Shown in pieces: positions 8,783 to 16,867 of a stretch of 64,000 nt of DNA. Source of the DNA: Streptomyces sp. NBC_01237 (GTDB lineage Bacteria; Actinomycetota; Actinomycetes; Streptomycetales; Streptomycetaceae); NCBI RefSeq assembly GCF_035917275.1, contig NZ_CP108508.1, positions 3,100,001 through 3,164,000 of the forward strand. Reading direction: 5' to 3'. Numbering within the stretch: position 1 is the stretch's first letter; each line of letters opens with the position of its first letter. The position numbers and the translations under genes were made by a program. The notes beneath the pieces were generated by a model, which was not told the origin of the DNA, made no database searches, and worked only from the letters and a program-made list of their open reading frames with translations.

Positions 8783-9469
8783 ATGAGCGCTTGGCTGAAA
8801 GACGAAACGACCCTGCAGGCCGGTGCCACCCCGCACCACGGCGTCGACATCTTCGCCCTGCTGCGGGACCAGGCCACCCATCACACCGCACAGGTCACCG
8901 CGGCCGGCGCCGCGTGGCTGGCCGGGGCCACGGCCTATCCGCGCAGCACGCTCTCCCAGTGGGAAGCCCGTCCCGGCTCGCCCGGCGTACTGCCGTGCGG
9001 CTCCGCGTTCGACGTGGTGAACGTTCCCGCGCTGTTCGGCCGCCGGATGCTGGAGCAGCTCTGGGCCGAGGGGCCGGGCTCCGGACCGGTCGCCACGCAC
9101 CGGGGCCGGATGATGCTGTTCACGGCCCCCGGAACGGCCCAGCGGCTGCCCTCGCTGCTGGCCTGGGAGGAGTGGGGCACCGGGGGGCCCGAGCAGCGCC
9201 GGGGGCAGGAGAGGACCGTCCCGCCACTGCTCTGTCACGGCACCGGCGACGCGGTGACCGTCCCACCCCTGACCTGCACTTCCACCCACTCCGGGCCCCG
9301 CTGGGTGGTCGCCCCCGACACCCGTAGCCCATGGCTCCCCGGACCGGACGTCATGCTCTGGGCCTGCGTACGGGTGGGCCGGTCGGCACCCCTGGCGGCC
9401 GACGGGAGTTCGATTTTTCCTCCGGCCGATCAGGATGCTAATGTCTACGACGTCACCAGGCGCCGTTAG
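8783..9469 (+). CDS. Uncharacterised protein resembling a PrimPol-family core
   Basis: 228 residues from ATG 8783; the frame extends upstream to 8663 but this is the first start that gives a sensible protein. Landmarks FDVVNVPALFGRRML, GPVATHRGRMMLFTAPG, PSLLAWEEW and GPRWVVAPDTRSPWLPGPDV recall the bifunctional DNA primase/polymerase N-terminal family of actinobacteria, but the catalytic acidic residues cannot be assigned. The last codons run into the tRNA gene at 9460: the stop lies ten bases inside it, and the tRNA promoter lies inside the coding frame. The C-terminal 25 residues may therefore be read-through of a lost stop. A TTGACT box at 8663-8668 with TGGCATATGCC behind it may be its promoter. 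Confidence 0.5.
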   Translation: MSAWLKDETTLQAGATPHHGVDIFALLRDQATHHTAQVTAAGAAWLAGATAYPRSTLSQWEARPGSPGVLPCGSAFDVVNVPALFGRRMLEQLWAEGPGSGPVATHRGRMMLFTAPGTAQRLPSLLAWEEWGTGGPEQRRGQERTVPPLLCHGTGDAVTVPPLTCTSTHSGPRWVVAPDTRSPWLPGPDVMLWACVRVGRSAPLAADGSSIFPPADQDANVYDVTRRR

Positions 9470-9533
9470 CTCAGTTGGTTAGAGCAGCTGACTCTTAATC
9501 AGCGGGTCCGGGGTTCGAGTCCCTGACGGCGCA
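9460..9533 (+). tRNA. tRNA-Lys (CTT)
   Basis: A 74-base cloverleaf: acceptor GCGCCGT pairs with ACGGCGC, D arm GCTC/GAGC, anticodon stem GCTGA/TCAGC with loop CTCTTAA (anticodon CTT), T arm with TTCGAGT loop, discriminator A. The 3' CCA is not encoded. A -10-like TAATGT ends 16 bases upstream. Identical to the copies at 21043 and 25225. Confidence 0.97.
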
Positions 9534-9540
9534 CAGACGG

Positions 9541-9574
9541 AAGAAGCCCCCTCGCGAGAGCGAGGGGGCTTCTT
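9541..9574 (+). terminator. Rho-independent terminator of tRNA-Lys copy 1
   Basis: A perfect 15-bp stem (AAGAAGCCCCCTCGC, loop GAGA, and its complement) follows the tRNA by seven bases. It also lies downstream of the convergent metalloprotease gene and could serve both. Confidence 0.9.
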
Positions 9575-9627
9575 CGTGCGCCCGGCGGAAGCCGTGCGGA
9601 AGCGACGCGGCCCGAGGGGGACGCCCC

Positions 9628-10869
9628 TTACGCACCGGTGGTGATCCGGACCGTCCAGGAGCCCGACGGGGTGCGGTCGGCGACCTCGACTCTGGTCCGC
9701 TCGCCGGGCACGGTGAATGTCTCGCCGACCCCGAGCGGGGCGTCGGCGAGCGGCGGGTAGACCGACCGGTCCCAGCAGGACTGGGTGTCGGGGTGGGTGT
9801 CGATCACCTCGACCGGGCCGCCGCCGGACGGTGTCTCGTTGCGGATCCGGTAGATCAGGACGCCCTCCGAACAGGTCGCGCTGTCGTTGCCGACGGCGCT
9901 GCGCGCCTCGATGGCCAGCGCGCTGCCCTCGCCCGTCCTGACGACGGCGAGCCGGGTCCCGACGGACCCGGCGGGCACCGGGGCGGCGGCGATGGGTTCC
10001 AGGGTGAGATCGGCCGTTCCCTGGACACAGACCACCTGGCGCCGGTCGAGCCAGCCCAGCTTCCACTTGTGCCAGCCGAACAGGTCCGGCGCCAGTCCGA
10101 ACTGGCTGCCCATGACGTCCCAGTCGCCGACGTAGGTGTCCCAGTCGCCCTTGCCGTCCGTGGGCCGGTGGTAGAGGTCGGCGAGGTCGAAGACGTGCCC
10201 GGTCTCGTGCGCGAGGACATTGCGGTCCGGCGGGTGCTGCTCGAAGACGGTGACGACGCGCCTGATGTCCGTGCCGTCGGCGCGCAGCGGCCGGTCGAAG
10301 TTGACGACCTTGGTGGCGTCGGAATCGACACCGGGAGCGTCCGGATCGGCGACCAGATAGACGATGTCGTACGCGGAGAAGTCGACGTCGTCGTCGGCGG
10401 CGGCGATCGCGTCGCGCAGGTAGGCGGTGCGCCGCCCCGAGTCCCAGTCACGCTGTATCCCGTAATGGGCGGAGGGGTGCGGCATCCGCGTCCATCGCCG
10501 CTGCGGGTGCGGGCGGAGGGTGAAGGTGCCGTAGCTGGCGCGCTCGAAGAAGTGCGTGGTCGCGGGGAAGTGGTCGGCGGCCAGCATCTCCGGAGTGACG
10601 GCGGGCTCGGAGTCCGGGAACGAGAGGAAGATCATGACGGCGTCCAGGCCGCGGTCGGGGCGCGGATAGGCGCCGTTCCAGTTGTCCAGCCCCAGCGAGT
10701 GGTGCGCCGCCGTCCGGGGCAGTGCGCACGGGCCCGCGTCGCCCGTGGCGGCCTGGGCGGGGCCCGCGACCAGAGACGTGGCGGCAAGCGCCATGAGGGA
10801 GGTCAGAGCGGCCGCCACACTGCGCAGACTCGGCCTTTCCACTCCCCCGGGTCTGTGCTGACGCGGCAC
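9628..10869 (-). CDS. Secreted M6-type (immune inhibitor A-like) zinc metalloprotease
   Basis: 413 residues from GTG 10869, chosen because GGAGG lies five bases upstream; an overlapping ATG one base away is in the wrong frame. Residues 1-41 are a signal peptide: arginine-rich start, hydrophobic core (SVAAALTSLMALAATSLVAG) and an AQA cleavage site. The zinc motif HETGH is at 221-225, within VLAHETGHVFDLADLY, followed by DVMGSQFG (a Met-turn-like segment). This matches the M6/gametolysin-type peptidase domain. The C-terminal third (from about 300) is beta-rich, with one Cys pair candidate (SATCSEGV, QSCWDRSV). It should act outside the cell. It diverges from cdgA. Confidence 0.83.
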   Translation of the reverse strand: MPRQHRPGGVERPSLRSVAAALTSLMALAATSLVAGPAQAATGDAGPCALPRTAAHHSLGLDNWNGAYPRPDRGLDAVMIFLSFPDSEPAVTPEMLAADHFPATTHFFERASYGTFTLRPHPQRRWTRMPHPSAHYGIQRDWDSGRRTAYLRDAIAAADDDVDFSAYDIVYLVADPDAPGVDSDATKVVNFDRPLRADGTDIRRVVTVFEQHPPDRNVLAHETGHVFDLADLYHRPTDGKGDWDTYVGDWDVMGSQFGLAPDLFGWHKWKLGWLDRRQVVCVQGTADLTLEPIAAAPVPAGSVGTRLAVVRTGEGSALAIEARSAVGNDSATCSEGVLIYRIRNETPSGGGPVEVIDTHPDTQSCWDRSVYPPLADAPLGVGETFTVPGERTRVEVADRTPSGSWTVRITTGA

Positions 10870-11252
10870 ATCTACCTCCGGATGGGGAAATGCGGGACAC
10901 CTCGACCACCCTGTGCCGGTTCGGAGCCGTACGCCCAGTTGTGCTGCCCCACTCGGGTCAGGGACCGACCGGCCGCACCCCTTCACGGACAGTCACCTTT
11001 GGTCAATCCATTGACGTGAAATAACAGATCCGCACAGAAGAGATCACGAGCAGACAAACCGGATCGACGGCGAACAGGGGAACACCCTGTGGACACGGAG
11101 CCCGCCACGGTGGACTGGCTGGAACGCCCGCCGCGCCACCCTCTATGCTTCACCACGTTTTCCCGCGTGGTTTCCGCCCCTCACCCGGGCCCTCCACCCG
11201 GCGCCCTGTCCGACCCACCTGTTCACGACGACCTTCACAGCGGGAGCGAGCG
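10870..11252. promoter_or_regulatory. Divergent promoter region with a BldD-box-like palindrome
   Basis: 383 bp between the metalloprotease and cdgA starts. TCACCTTTGGTCA at 10993-11005 keeps both outer half-sites (TnAC...GTnA) of the known BldD box but differs at its centre. cdgA is a direct BldD target in S. coelicolor (established knowledge), so this is a candidate site. A less GC-rich patch follows (TTGACGTGAAATAACAG, about 11011-11027) and could carry a promoter. No coding frame is seen. Confidence 0.4.
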
Positions 11253-13253
11253 GTGAGCGGAACCTCCGAAGGGCCGAGGCCCACGGCAGGCCCAGCAGCC
11301 CCCGACCCCACGCCCCTTTCCGTCACGGAGCGTGACGCGGCGGAACCCGCGGCCTCGGACACGGTGGCACCCACGGCCTCCGAGCTGCGCGACTACCGCG
11401 CCGCGTTCCGGGTCGCCACCATGCCCATGGCCGTGGTCGACGCGCGGGGCCAGGTCGTCAGCGCCAACGACGCGCTGGGCGGACTGCTGGGCACCGCCCC
11501 GTCGGCCCTGGCCGCGCAGCCGGCGGCCGACCTGGTCGACCTCGCAGCGGACGGCCACATCTGGCACGCGTACCGCGAGGTGCTGCTCGGCCGGCGCTCC
11601 CGGTTCCGCTGCACCCGCCGGCTCAAGCATCCCGACGGGCGCCCGCTGTGGGCCGAGATCACCGTCGTACCGATGCACGGGGCGGAGATCTCGGAGGGGG
11701 CGGATATCTCGGACGGGGCGGGGAGTCCGTACGGGCCGGGGACCTTGTCCGGGCCGGGGACCTCGGAGACGGCGGAGGGCTCGGACGCGGCGGAGACCTC
11801 GGACGGGGCGGAGGGCTCGGACGGGGGCACCGTCGGCCGGATGCTGATGTCGGTCGCGGACGTCAGCGACCGGCACGAGCTCCACAAGCGGCTGCGCCAC
11901 CTCCAGATGCACGACCCGGTGACCCGGCTGCCCAACCGGACCCTGTTCTTCGAGCGGCTCTCGACGGCCCTGGAGACCCCGTACCAGGACGACACACTGC
12001 CCCGGCACGGCCGGATCGGGCTCTGCTACCTCGACCTGGACGGGTTCAAGGCGGTCAACGACACCCTGGGCCACCGGATAGGCGACCGGCTGCTCGCGGC
12101 CGTCGCCGGGCGGCTCACCGACTGCGCCGGGAGCGAGACCCGGCACCGGGGCGGCAGCCCTCTGGTCGCCCGGCTGGGCGGTGACGAGTTCGCGATCCTG
12201 GTGGAGGACTCCTCGGGCACGGAACAGCTCACCGATCTCGCCCACGCGCTGCTCGTCGCGATCCAGCAGCCCTTCGACCTGGCCGGGCAGCGGCTCTCGG
12301 TCTCCGCGTCGATCGGGGTGGTGGAACGGGCCACGGCCGGTACCTCGCCCACCGGTCTGATGCAGGCCGCCGACACCACGCTGTACTGGGCCAAGGCGGA
12401 CGGCAAGGCCCGCTGGACCCTCTTCGACCCCGAGCGCAACGCCCACCGCATGACCCGCCAGGCGCTCGCCTCGACGCTCCGGCCCGCCGTGGAGCGCGGT
12501 GAGTTCACCCTGGAGTACCAGCCGCTGGTCGGGATGGCCGACGGGGTCGTCCACGGGGTGGAGGCCCTGATCCGGTGGAACCATCCGCGGTTCGGGGTGC
12601 TGGCACCGAACCGGTTCATCGCGATCGCCGAGGAGGACGGCTCGATCGTCCAGCTCGGCCGGTGGGTGCTGCGCACCGCGTGCCGGCAGGCGCGGCACTG
12701 GCAGCTGGACCACCCGGACGCGCCGCCGCTGTTCATCAGCGTCAACGTCGCCGTACGGCAGGTCTGGGACTCCGATCTGGTCGCCGATGTGGCCGAGATC
12801 CTGGCCGACACCGGACTGGAGCCGGGGCTGCTGCAACTGGAGCTGACCGAGTCCGCGGTGATGGGCTCGGCGGGCCGCCCGCTGCGGGCCCTCCAGGAGC
12901 TGAGCGACATGGGCGTACGGATCGCCATCGACGACTTCGGCACCGGCTATTCGAACCTCGCCTATCTGAGCCGGCTGCCCGTCTCCGTACTGAAGCTGGA
13001 CGGTTCCTTCGTCCGGGGCTTCCGTTACGACGACGGCACCCACCCCAGCCCCGCCGACGAGACGATCGTCGAGGCGATGGTGCAGTTGGCGCACCGGCTG
13101 GGGCTGACCGTCACCGCGGAGTGCGTGGAGACGGCGGGGCAGGCGGAGCGGCTGCGCAGGATCGGGTGCGACACCGGGCAGGGGTGGCTGTACTCGCGGG
13201 CGGTCGCGCCGGAACAGATCGCCGGGCTGATCGGTGCGCGACCCCTGCCGTAA
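11253..13253 (+). CDS. cdgA: PAS-GGDEF-EAL cyclic di-GMP enzyme CdgA
   Basis: 666 residues from GTG 11253 with GGGAG six bases upstream. A PAS fold covers about 45-205 (YRAAFRVATMPMAVVDARGQ at its start; SVADVSDRHELHKRL at its end). The GGDEF motif at 309-313 is intact; the RxxD inhibitory site usually found upstream is absent (GGSP instead). The EAL motif (EALIRW, 437-442), DDFGTGYSNL and AECVETAGQ are intact, so both synthesis and breakdown of c-di-GMP are possible. An odd 50-residue Ser/Asp/Glu/Gly-rich repeat (coding 11682-11830) splits the PAS fold just before its last strand. Gene order around it matches the S. coelicolor cdgA neighbourhood, with cslA-glxA downstream. Role: developmental control through c-di-GMP. 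Confidence 0.8.
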   Translation: MSGTSEGPRPTAGPAAPDPTPLSVTERDAAEPAASDTVAPTASELRDYRAAFRVATMPMAVVDARGQVVSANDALGGLLGTAPSALAAQPAADLVDLAADGHIWHAYREVLLGRRSRFRCTRRLKHPDGRPLWAEITVVPMHGAEISEGADISDGAGSPYGPGTLSGPGTSETAEGSDAAETSDGAEGSDGGTVGRMLMSVADVSDRHELHKRLRHLQMHDPVTRLPNRTLFFERLSTALETPYQDDTLPRHGRIGLCYLDLDGFKAVNDTLGHRIGDRLLAAVAGRLTDCAGSETRHRGGSPLVARLGGDEFAILVEDSSGTEQLTDLAHALLVAIQQPFDLAGQRLSVSASIGVVERATAGTSPTGLMQAADTTLYWAKADGKARWTLFDPERNAHRMTRQALASTLRPAVERGEFTLEYQPLVGMADGVVHGVEALIRWNHPRFGVLAPNRFIAIAEEDGSIVQLGRWVLRTACRQARHWQLDHPDAPPLFISVNVAVRQVWDSDLVADVAEILADTGLEPGLLQLELTESAVMGSAGRPLRALQELSDMGVRIAIDDFGTGYSNLAYLSRLPVSVLKLDGSFVRGFRYDDGTHPSPADETIVEAMVQLAHRLGLTVTAECVETAGQAERLRRIGCDTGQGWLYSRAVAPEQIAGLIGARPLP

Positions 13254-13282
13254 GCCCCGTGAGCCCCATGCACCCCGCGAGC

Positions 13283-13327
13283 CCCGTGCGCGACCCGACC
13301 GTCGTCCCGGTCCCGGTCGCGCACGGG
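13283..13327. terminator. Inverted repeat, probable terminator of cdgA
   Basis: A perfect 13-bp inverted repeat (CCCGTGCGCGACC at 13283-13295, its complement at 13315-13327) encloses a 19-base loop 30 bp after the cdgA stop. There is no T-run, as usual for Streptomyces terminators. Confidence 0.6.
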
Positions 13328-13328
13328 C

Positions 13329-13384
<56 letters not shown>

Positions 13385-13388
13385 AGGA

Positions 13389-14483
13389 TCAGGCGGGCAG
13401 CCCGTACGCGTCCGCGATCAGGTCGTAGCTGCGCAGCCGGGCGTCTCCGCCGTGGGCGTTGGCGGTGATCATCAGCTCGTCGGCGCCGGTGCGCTTGGCC
13501 AGGTCGTCCAGGCCGGTGCGGACCTCGTCCGCGGTGCCGTGGATGACGTTGGAGAGCCAGCTGTCGACGAACTCCCGCTCCATGGGGCTGAAGGAGTACG
13601 CCTCGGCCTCCTCGGGGCTCGGGATGAGGCCCGGCCGGCCGGTGCGCAGCCGCACCATCGACAGGGCGCCGGTGAGCACCTGGCGGCGGGCCTCGCGCTC
13701 GTCGTCGGCGGCCAGCGCCGAGACACCGATGAGGGCGTACGGGGCGTCGAGCACGGCGGACGGCTTGAAGGACTCCCGGTAGAGGTCCAGGGCGGGCACG
13801 GTGTTCTGGGCCGAGAAGTGGTGGGCGAAGGCGAACGGCAGCCCGAGGACACCGGCCAGCCGGGCACTGAAGCCGGAGGAGCCCAGCAGCCACACGGGCG
13901 GGCGCCCGGCGGACTGCACCCCGCCGGGCGCGGTGGCCTGGACCGGGCCGGGCACGGCGTGGATCCGGGCGTACGGGTGACCGTCGGGGAAGTCGTCGTC
14001 GAGGAACCTGATCAGCTCGGCGAGCTGCTGCGGGAAGTCGTCGGCGCCCTCGCCGAGCCGCTCGGTGCGGCGCAGCGCGGCGGCGGTCGCGCCGTCCGTG
14101 CCGGGGGCGCGACCCAGGCCCAGGTCGACGCGGCCGGGGGCCATGGCCTCCAGCGTGCCGAACTGTTCGGCGATGACGAGCGGGGCGTGATTGGGCAGCA
14201 TCACGCCGCCGGAGCCGAGCCGGATGCGCTCGGTGTGGGCGGCGAGGTGCGCCAGGATCACGGCCGGGGACGACGAGGCGACGCCCGGCATGGAGTGGTG
14301 CTCGGCGACCCAGAAGCGGTGGAAGCCGCGGCGCTCGGTCAGCTTGGCGATCTCCACGCTGGTGCGCAGGGCCTGGGTCGCGGTGCGGCCCTGCCCCACG
14401 GTCACCAGGTCGAGCACGGACAGGGGCACGGAGGCCGTTCCGCCTGCGGTGCCGCGAATCTCGTCGCCTCGGATCTCGTCCAC
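13389..14483 (-). CDS. LLM-class (luciferase-like) flavin-dependent oxidoreductase
   Basis: 364 residues from GTG 14483, with GGGAGAGG eight bases upstream. Typical features of the family: LTERRGFHRFWVAEHHSMPG near the N-terminus, RIRLGSGGVMLPNHAPLVIA, GRVDLGLGRAPGTD, PPVWLLGSSGFSARLAG, and FAFAHHFS. A TIM-barrel using FMN or F420 is expected. The N-terminus carries a duplicated DEIRGDEIRG. Substrate unknown; enzymes of this subtype are usually annotated as alkanal monooxygenase-like. It converges with cdgA. Confidence 0.87.
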   Translation of the reverse strand: MDEIRGDEIRGTAGGTASVPLSVLDLVTVGQGRTATQALRTSVEIAKLTERRGFHRFWVAEHHSMPGVASSSPAVILAHLAAHTERIRLGSGGVMLPNHAPLVIAEQFGTLEAMAPGRVDLGLGRAPGTDGATAAALRRTERLGEGADDFPQQLAELIRFLDDDFPDGHPYARIHAVPGPVQATAPGGVQSAGRPPVWLLGSSGFSARLAGVLGLPFAFAHHFSAQNTVPALDLYRESFKPSAVLDAPYALIGVSALAADDEREARRQVLTGALSMVRLRTGRPGLIPSPEEAEAYSFSPMEREFVDSWLSNVIHGTADEVRTGLDDLAKRTGADELMITANAHGGDARLRSYDLIADAYGLPA

Positions 14484-14663
14484 GTGTCGGCCTCTCCCGG
14501 TGGTGCTGATGTGTCTGCGGAAGAATGCAACAGGAGGATGGCTCCGCTTATTCCTCGGGGACGGCGCCGCCGCCCCTCGGCCCGGCGCCCGGACCTGGGG
14601 ACGGGCCGGCGGGCGGGGCCTGCGGACAGGGCCGGGATACGGGGCCGGCCGGGAAACGGCGTC

Positions 14664-15428
14664 CTACTCCCGGACCTCGATTCCCTTCTGGTCCCATGTC
14701 CCCGGCGGGGGTACGCGGGTGGCGAAGAGTGTGCCGAGCTCGGGGGACCAGGCCCGGCGGTCCGCCAGCCGCAGCCCTTCCCAGACCGCCACCTGGCTCG
14801 CCGTGAGGACCGGTTTGCCGAGGAGTTCCTCCAGCTCGGGAATGTACGCGGCGGTGTGCAGGGCCGTGTCCGGGAACAGCACCACCTCCGCGTCCGGGTG
14901 GTCCCCGGCGACGGCCAACCGCTTCACCAGTTCCGCGTCCTCGCCGCCGGGCCCGTCGGCGGCCGGGATGCCGCCGCCCGGACCGGCGACCACGTCGACG
15001 CCGCCGGCCTTCAGGAAGCCGGTGAAGAGCCCGGCGATGTCCTCGGGGTAGGTCGCGGCCACCGCGACCCGTCCGGCGCCCAGCTCCCGTACCGCGTGGA
15101 CGAAGCCGAAGGAGGTGCTGGAGGCGGGCAGACCCGCGGCGCGGGCGAGGGCGGCGGTCTGTTCGTGGGCGCCCTCCCAGCCGTACACGAAGCTTCCCTC
15201 GGCGCAGGCCCAGACAAGCGCTTCGGCACCCGCCAGGCGCAGCTCCTCCACCCCGGCGTCGAGCCGGCCCGGTGCGCCCATGTCCCGCAGGCGGTCGACA
15301 CGCCGGGTGTCCTCGCCGGTGTCGGTGTGGAACAGCGGCAGTCTGATGTCGCTGTCGAGCATGATCTCGATGCGCTGGAAGTCGCCCTCGGCCGAGTGGC
15401 CCGGGTAGAGAAGTCCTACGGTCGTCAT
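14664..15428 (-). CDS. Maleate isomerase/arylmalonate decarboxylase-like (Asp/Glu racemase superfamily)
   Basis: 254 residues from ATG 15428: AAGGAAGG lies six bases before this ATG but touches the upstream GTG (15434), so the ATG is preferred. The fold markers are LVWACAEGSFVYGWEG with the first active-site Cys (C75), FGFVHAVRELGAGRVAVAATYPED, and DAEVVLFPDTALHTAAYIPELE near the second site. In two-cysteine racemases and maleate isomerase the last segment carries Cys; here it has Asp (FPDT). One-cysteine members, such as arylmalonate decarboxylase, exist, but they keep the other Cys. The reaction is therefore open. It diverges from the dehydrogenase at 15631. Confidence 0.72.
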   Translation of the reverse strand: MTTVGLLYPGHSAEGDFQRIEIMLDSDIRLPLFHTDTGEDTRRVDRLRDMGAPGRLDAGVEELRLAGAEALVWACAEGSFVYGWEGAHEQTAALARAAGLPASSTSFGFVHAVRELGAGRVAVAATYPEDIAGLFTGFLKAGGVDVVAGPGGGIPAADGPGGEDAELVKRLAVAGDHPDAEVVLFPDTALHTAAYIPELEELLGKPVLTASQVAVWEGLRLADRRAWSPELGTLFATRVPPPGTWDQKGIEVRE

Positions 15429-15630
15429 GTCCACCCTTCCTTTTCGTCCCGGAACGCGTGACCGGTCACGGGTGCCCCGGCCTCTTCCCAGTATTCCCCC
15501 GGTGCGTCATCGGGGCGGCCGTACCGGGTCTGACCAGGGCGAACCCGGTAGGCCCTGTTGACGGCGGCAGGTTCGGATGCGAGCGTGGTCAATCCGCACA
15601 TCTCAGACGTTGCGAAGCGGCTGCCCACTG

Positions 15631-16608
15631 ATGCCAGAGCCCGTGCTCCTCGTTCTCGACTCCGACCCGCCCCCGCGCCTCGGCCGGCTGACCGGCCGGG
15701 TCGGCGTCCGGTACGCGGACGAGCGGAGCCTGGCCGCGCAGCTCCCCCTCGCCGATGTGCTGCTGGTCTGGGACTTCACCTCCGACGCCGTCCGTGCCGC
15801 CTGGCCGGGCGAGGGACCGCGGCCCCGCTGGGTGCATACGGCGAGCGCGGGTGTGGACCGGCTGCTCTGCCCTGAACTGGCCGCGTCCGACACCGTGGTC
15901 ACCAATGCGCGGGGCATCTTCGAGCGTCCGATCGCCGAGTACGTGGCGGGGCTGGTGCTCGCCTTCGCCAAGGACCTCCCCGGCACCCTGGATCTCCAGC
16001 GGCAGCGACACTGGCACCACCGGGAGGGGCAGCAGATCTCCGGATCACGGGCGGTCGTCGTGGGCGCCGGGCCGATCGGGCGGGAGATCACGAAGCTGCT
16101 GCACGGTCTCGGTGTGCGGGTCGCGCTGGTGGGGCGTACGGCGCGGCGGACGATCCACGGCCCGGAGGACCTGGACCGGCTGACCGCCCGTGCGGACTGG
16201 GTGATCTGCGCGGCACCGCTGACGGAGTCGACGCGCGGGATGTTCGGCGCGCGCTTCTTCGGGCTGATGCAGCCGTCGGCACGGTTCATCAACGTCGGGC
16301 GCGGTCCGATGGTCGTCGAGGGTGAGCTGACGGACGCGCTGCGCAAGCGGTGGATCGCGGGTGCGGCGCTGGATGTCTTCCAGGAGGAGCCACTGGGGCC
16401 GGACAGTCCGTTGTGGGACGTGCCGGGGCTGCTGATCTCGCCGCACATGAGCGGGGACACGGTCGGCTGGCGGGACCGGCTGGGTGAGCAGTTCGTGCGG
16501 ATGTACGAACTGTGGGCGGACGGGCAGCCGTTGCCGAACGTGGTGGACAAGAGGCGTGGCTACGTCCCCTCCCCCGACCTGAACCAGGGCGACGCGCCCC
16601 GCACCTGA
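15631..16608 (+). CDS. D-isomer specific 2-hydroxyacid dehydrogenase
   Basis: 325 residues from ATG 15631; the Shine-Dalgarno is weak. Rossmann NAD site VVVGAGPIGREITKLLHGLG (about 139-158). The catalytic Arg lies in INVGRGPMVVEGEL, the Glu in FQEEPLGPDSPLW, and the His in LLISPHMSGDTVGW. This is the complete catalytic triad order of the family. The N-terminal half has the usual HTASAGVDRLL and NARGIFERPIAEYV. Substrate unknown (glyoxylate/hydroxypyruvate or phosphoglycerate-like acids are usual). The final 20 residues are extra and hydrophilic. Confidence 0.9.
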   Translation: MPEPVLLVLDSDPPPRLGRLTGRVGVRYADERSLAAQLPLADVLLVWDFTSDAVRAAWPGEGPRPRWVHTASAGVDRLLCPELAASDTVVTNARGIFERPIAEYVAGLVLAFAKDLPGTLDLQRQRHWHHREGQQISGSRAVVVGAGPIGREITKLLHGLGVRVALVGRTARRTIHGPEDLDRLTARADWVICAAPLTESTRGMFGARFFGLMQPSARFINVGRGPMVVEGELTDALRKRWIAGAALDVFQEEPLGPDSPLWDVPGLLISPHMSGDTVGWRDRLGEQFVRMYELWADGQPLPNVVDKRRGYVPSPDLNQGDAPRT

Positions 16609-16867
16609 CGAGGACGACGACACGGGACGAACCGGGCGGACCGGCCGACCGGGCGGACCGCCTCCGATGACGGTCAGTCATGAACCGTGCCGCTCCGGGG
16701 GATACGCCCCGCACACCCCTCGTCGCCCTCCGCCCCCAACAGGGCACGGGAAGGTCACCCTCCGGCCGCTTTTCGGTTACATGCGACCTCTTCCTGCATA
16801 GACGTACGGGATCGGGCAGGCGTTCACCCTGTCCGGACTGTCCGAGCCCTCCAGGAGATTGCGAACC

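Noticed and set aside
16859..16867. TTG start of the binding-protein gene
   Set aside because: It is one base from the AGGAG site, too close; ATG 16868 has usable spacing and begins a normal signal peptide.
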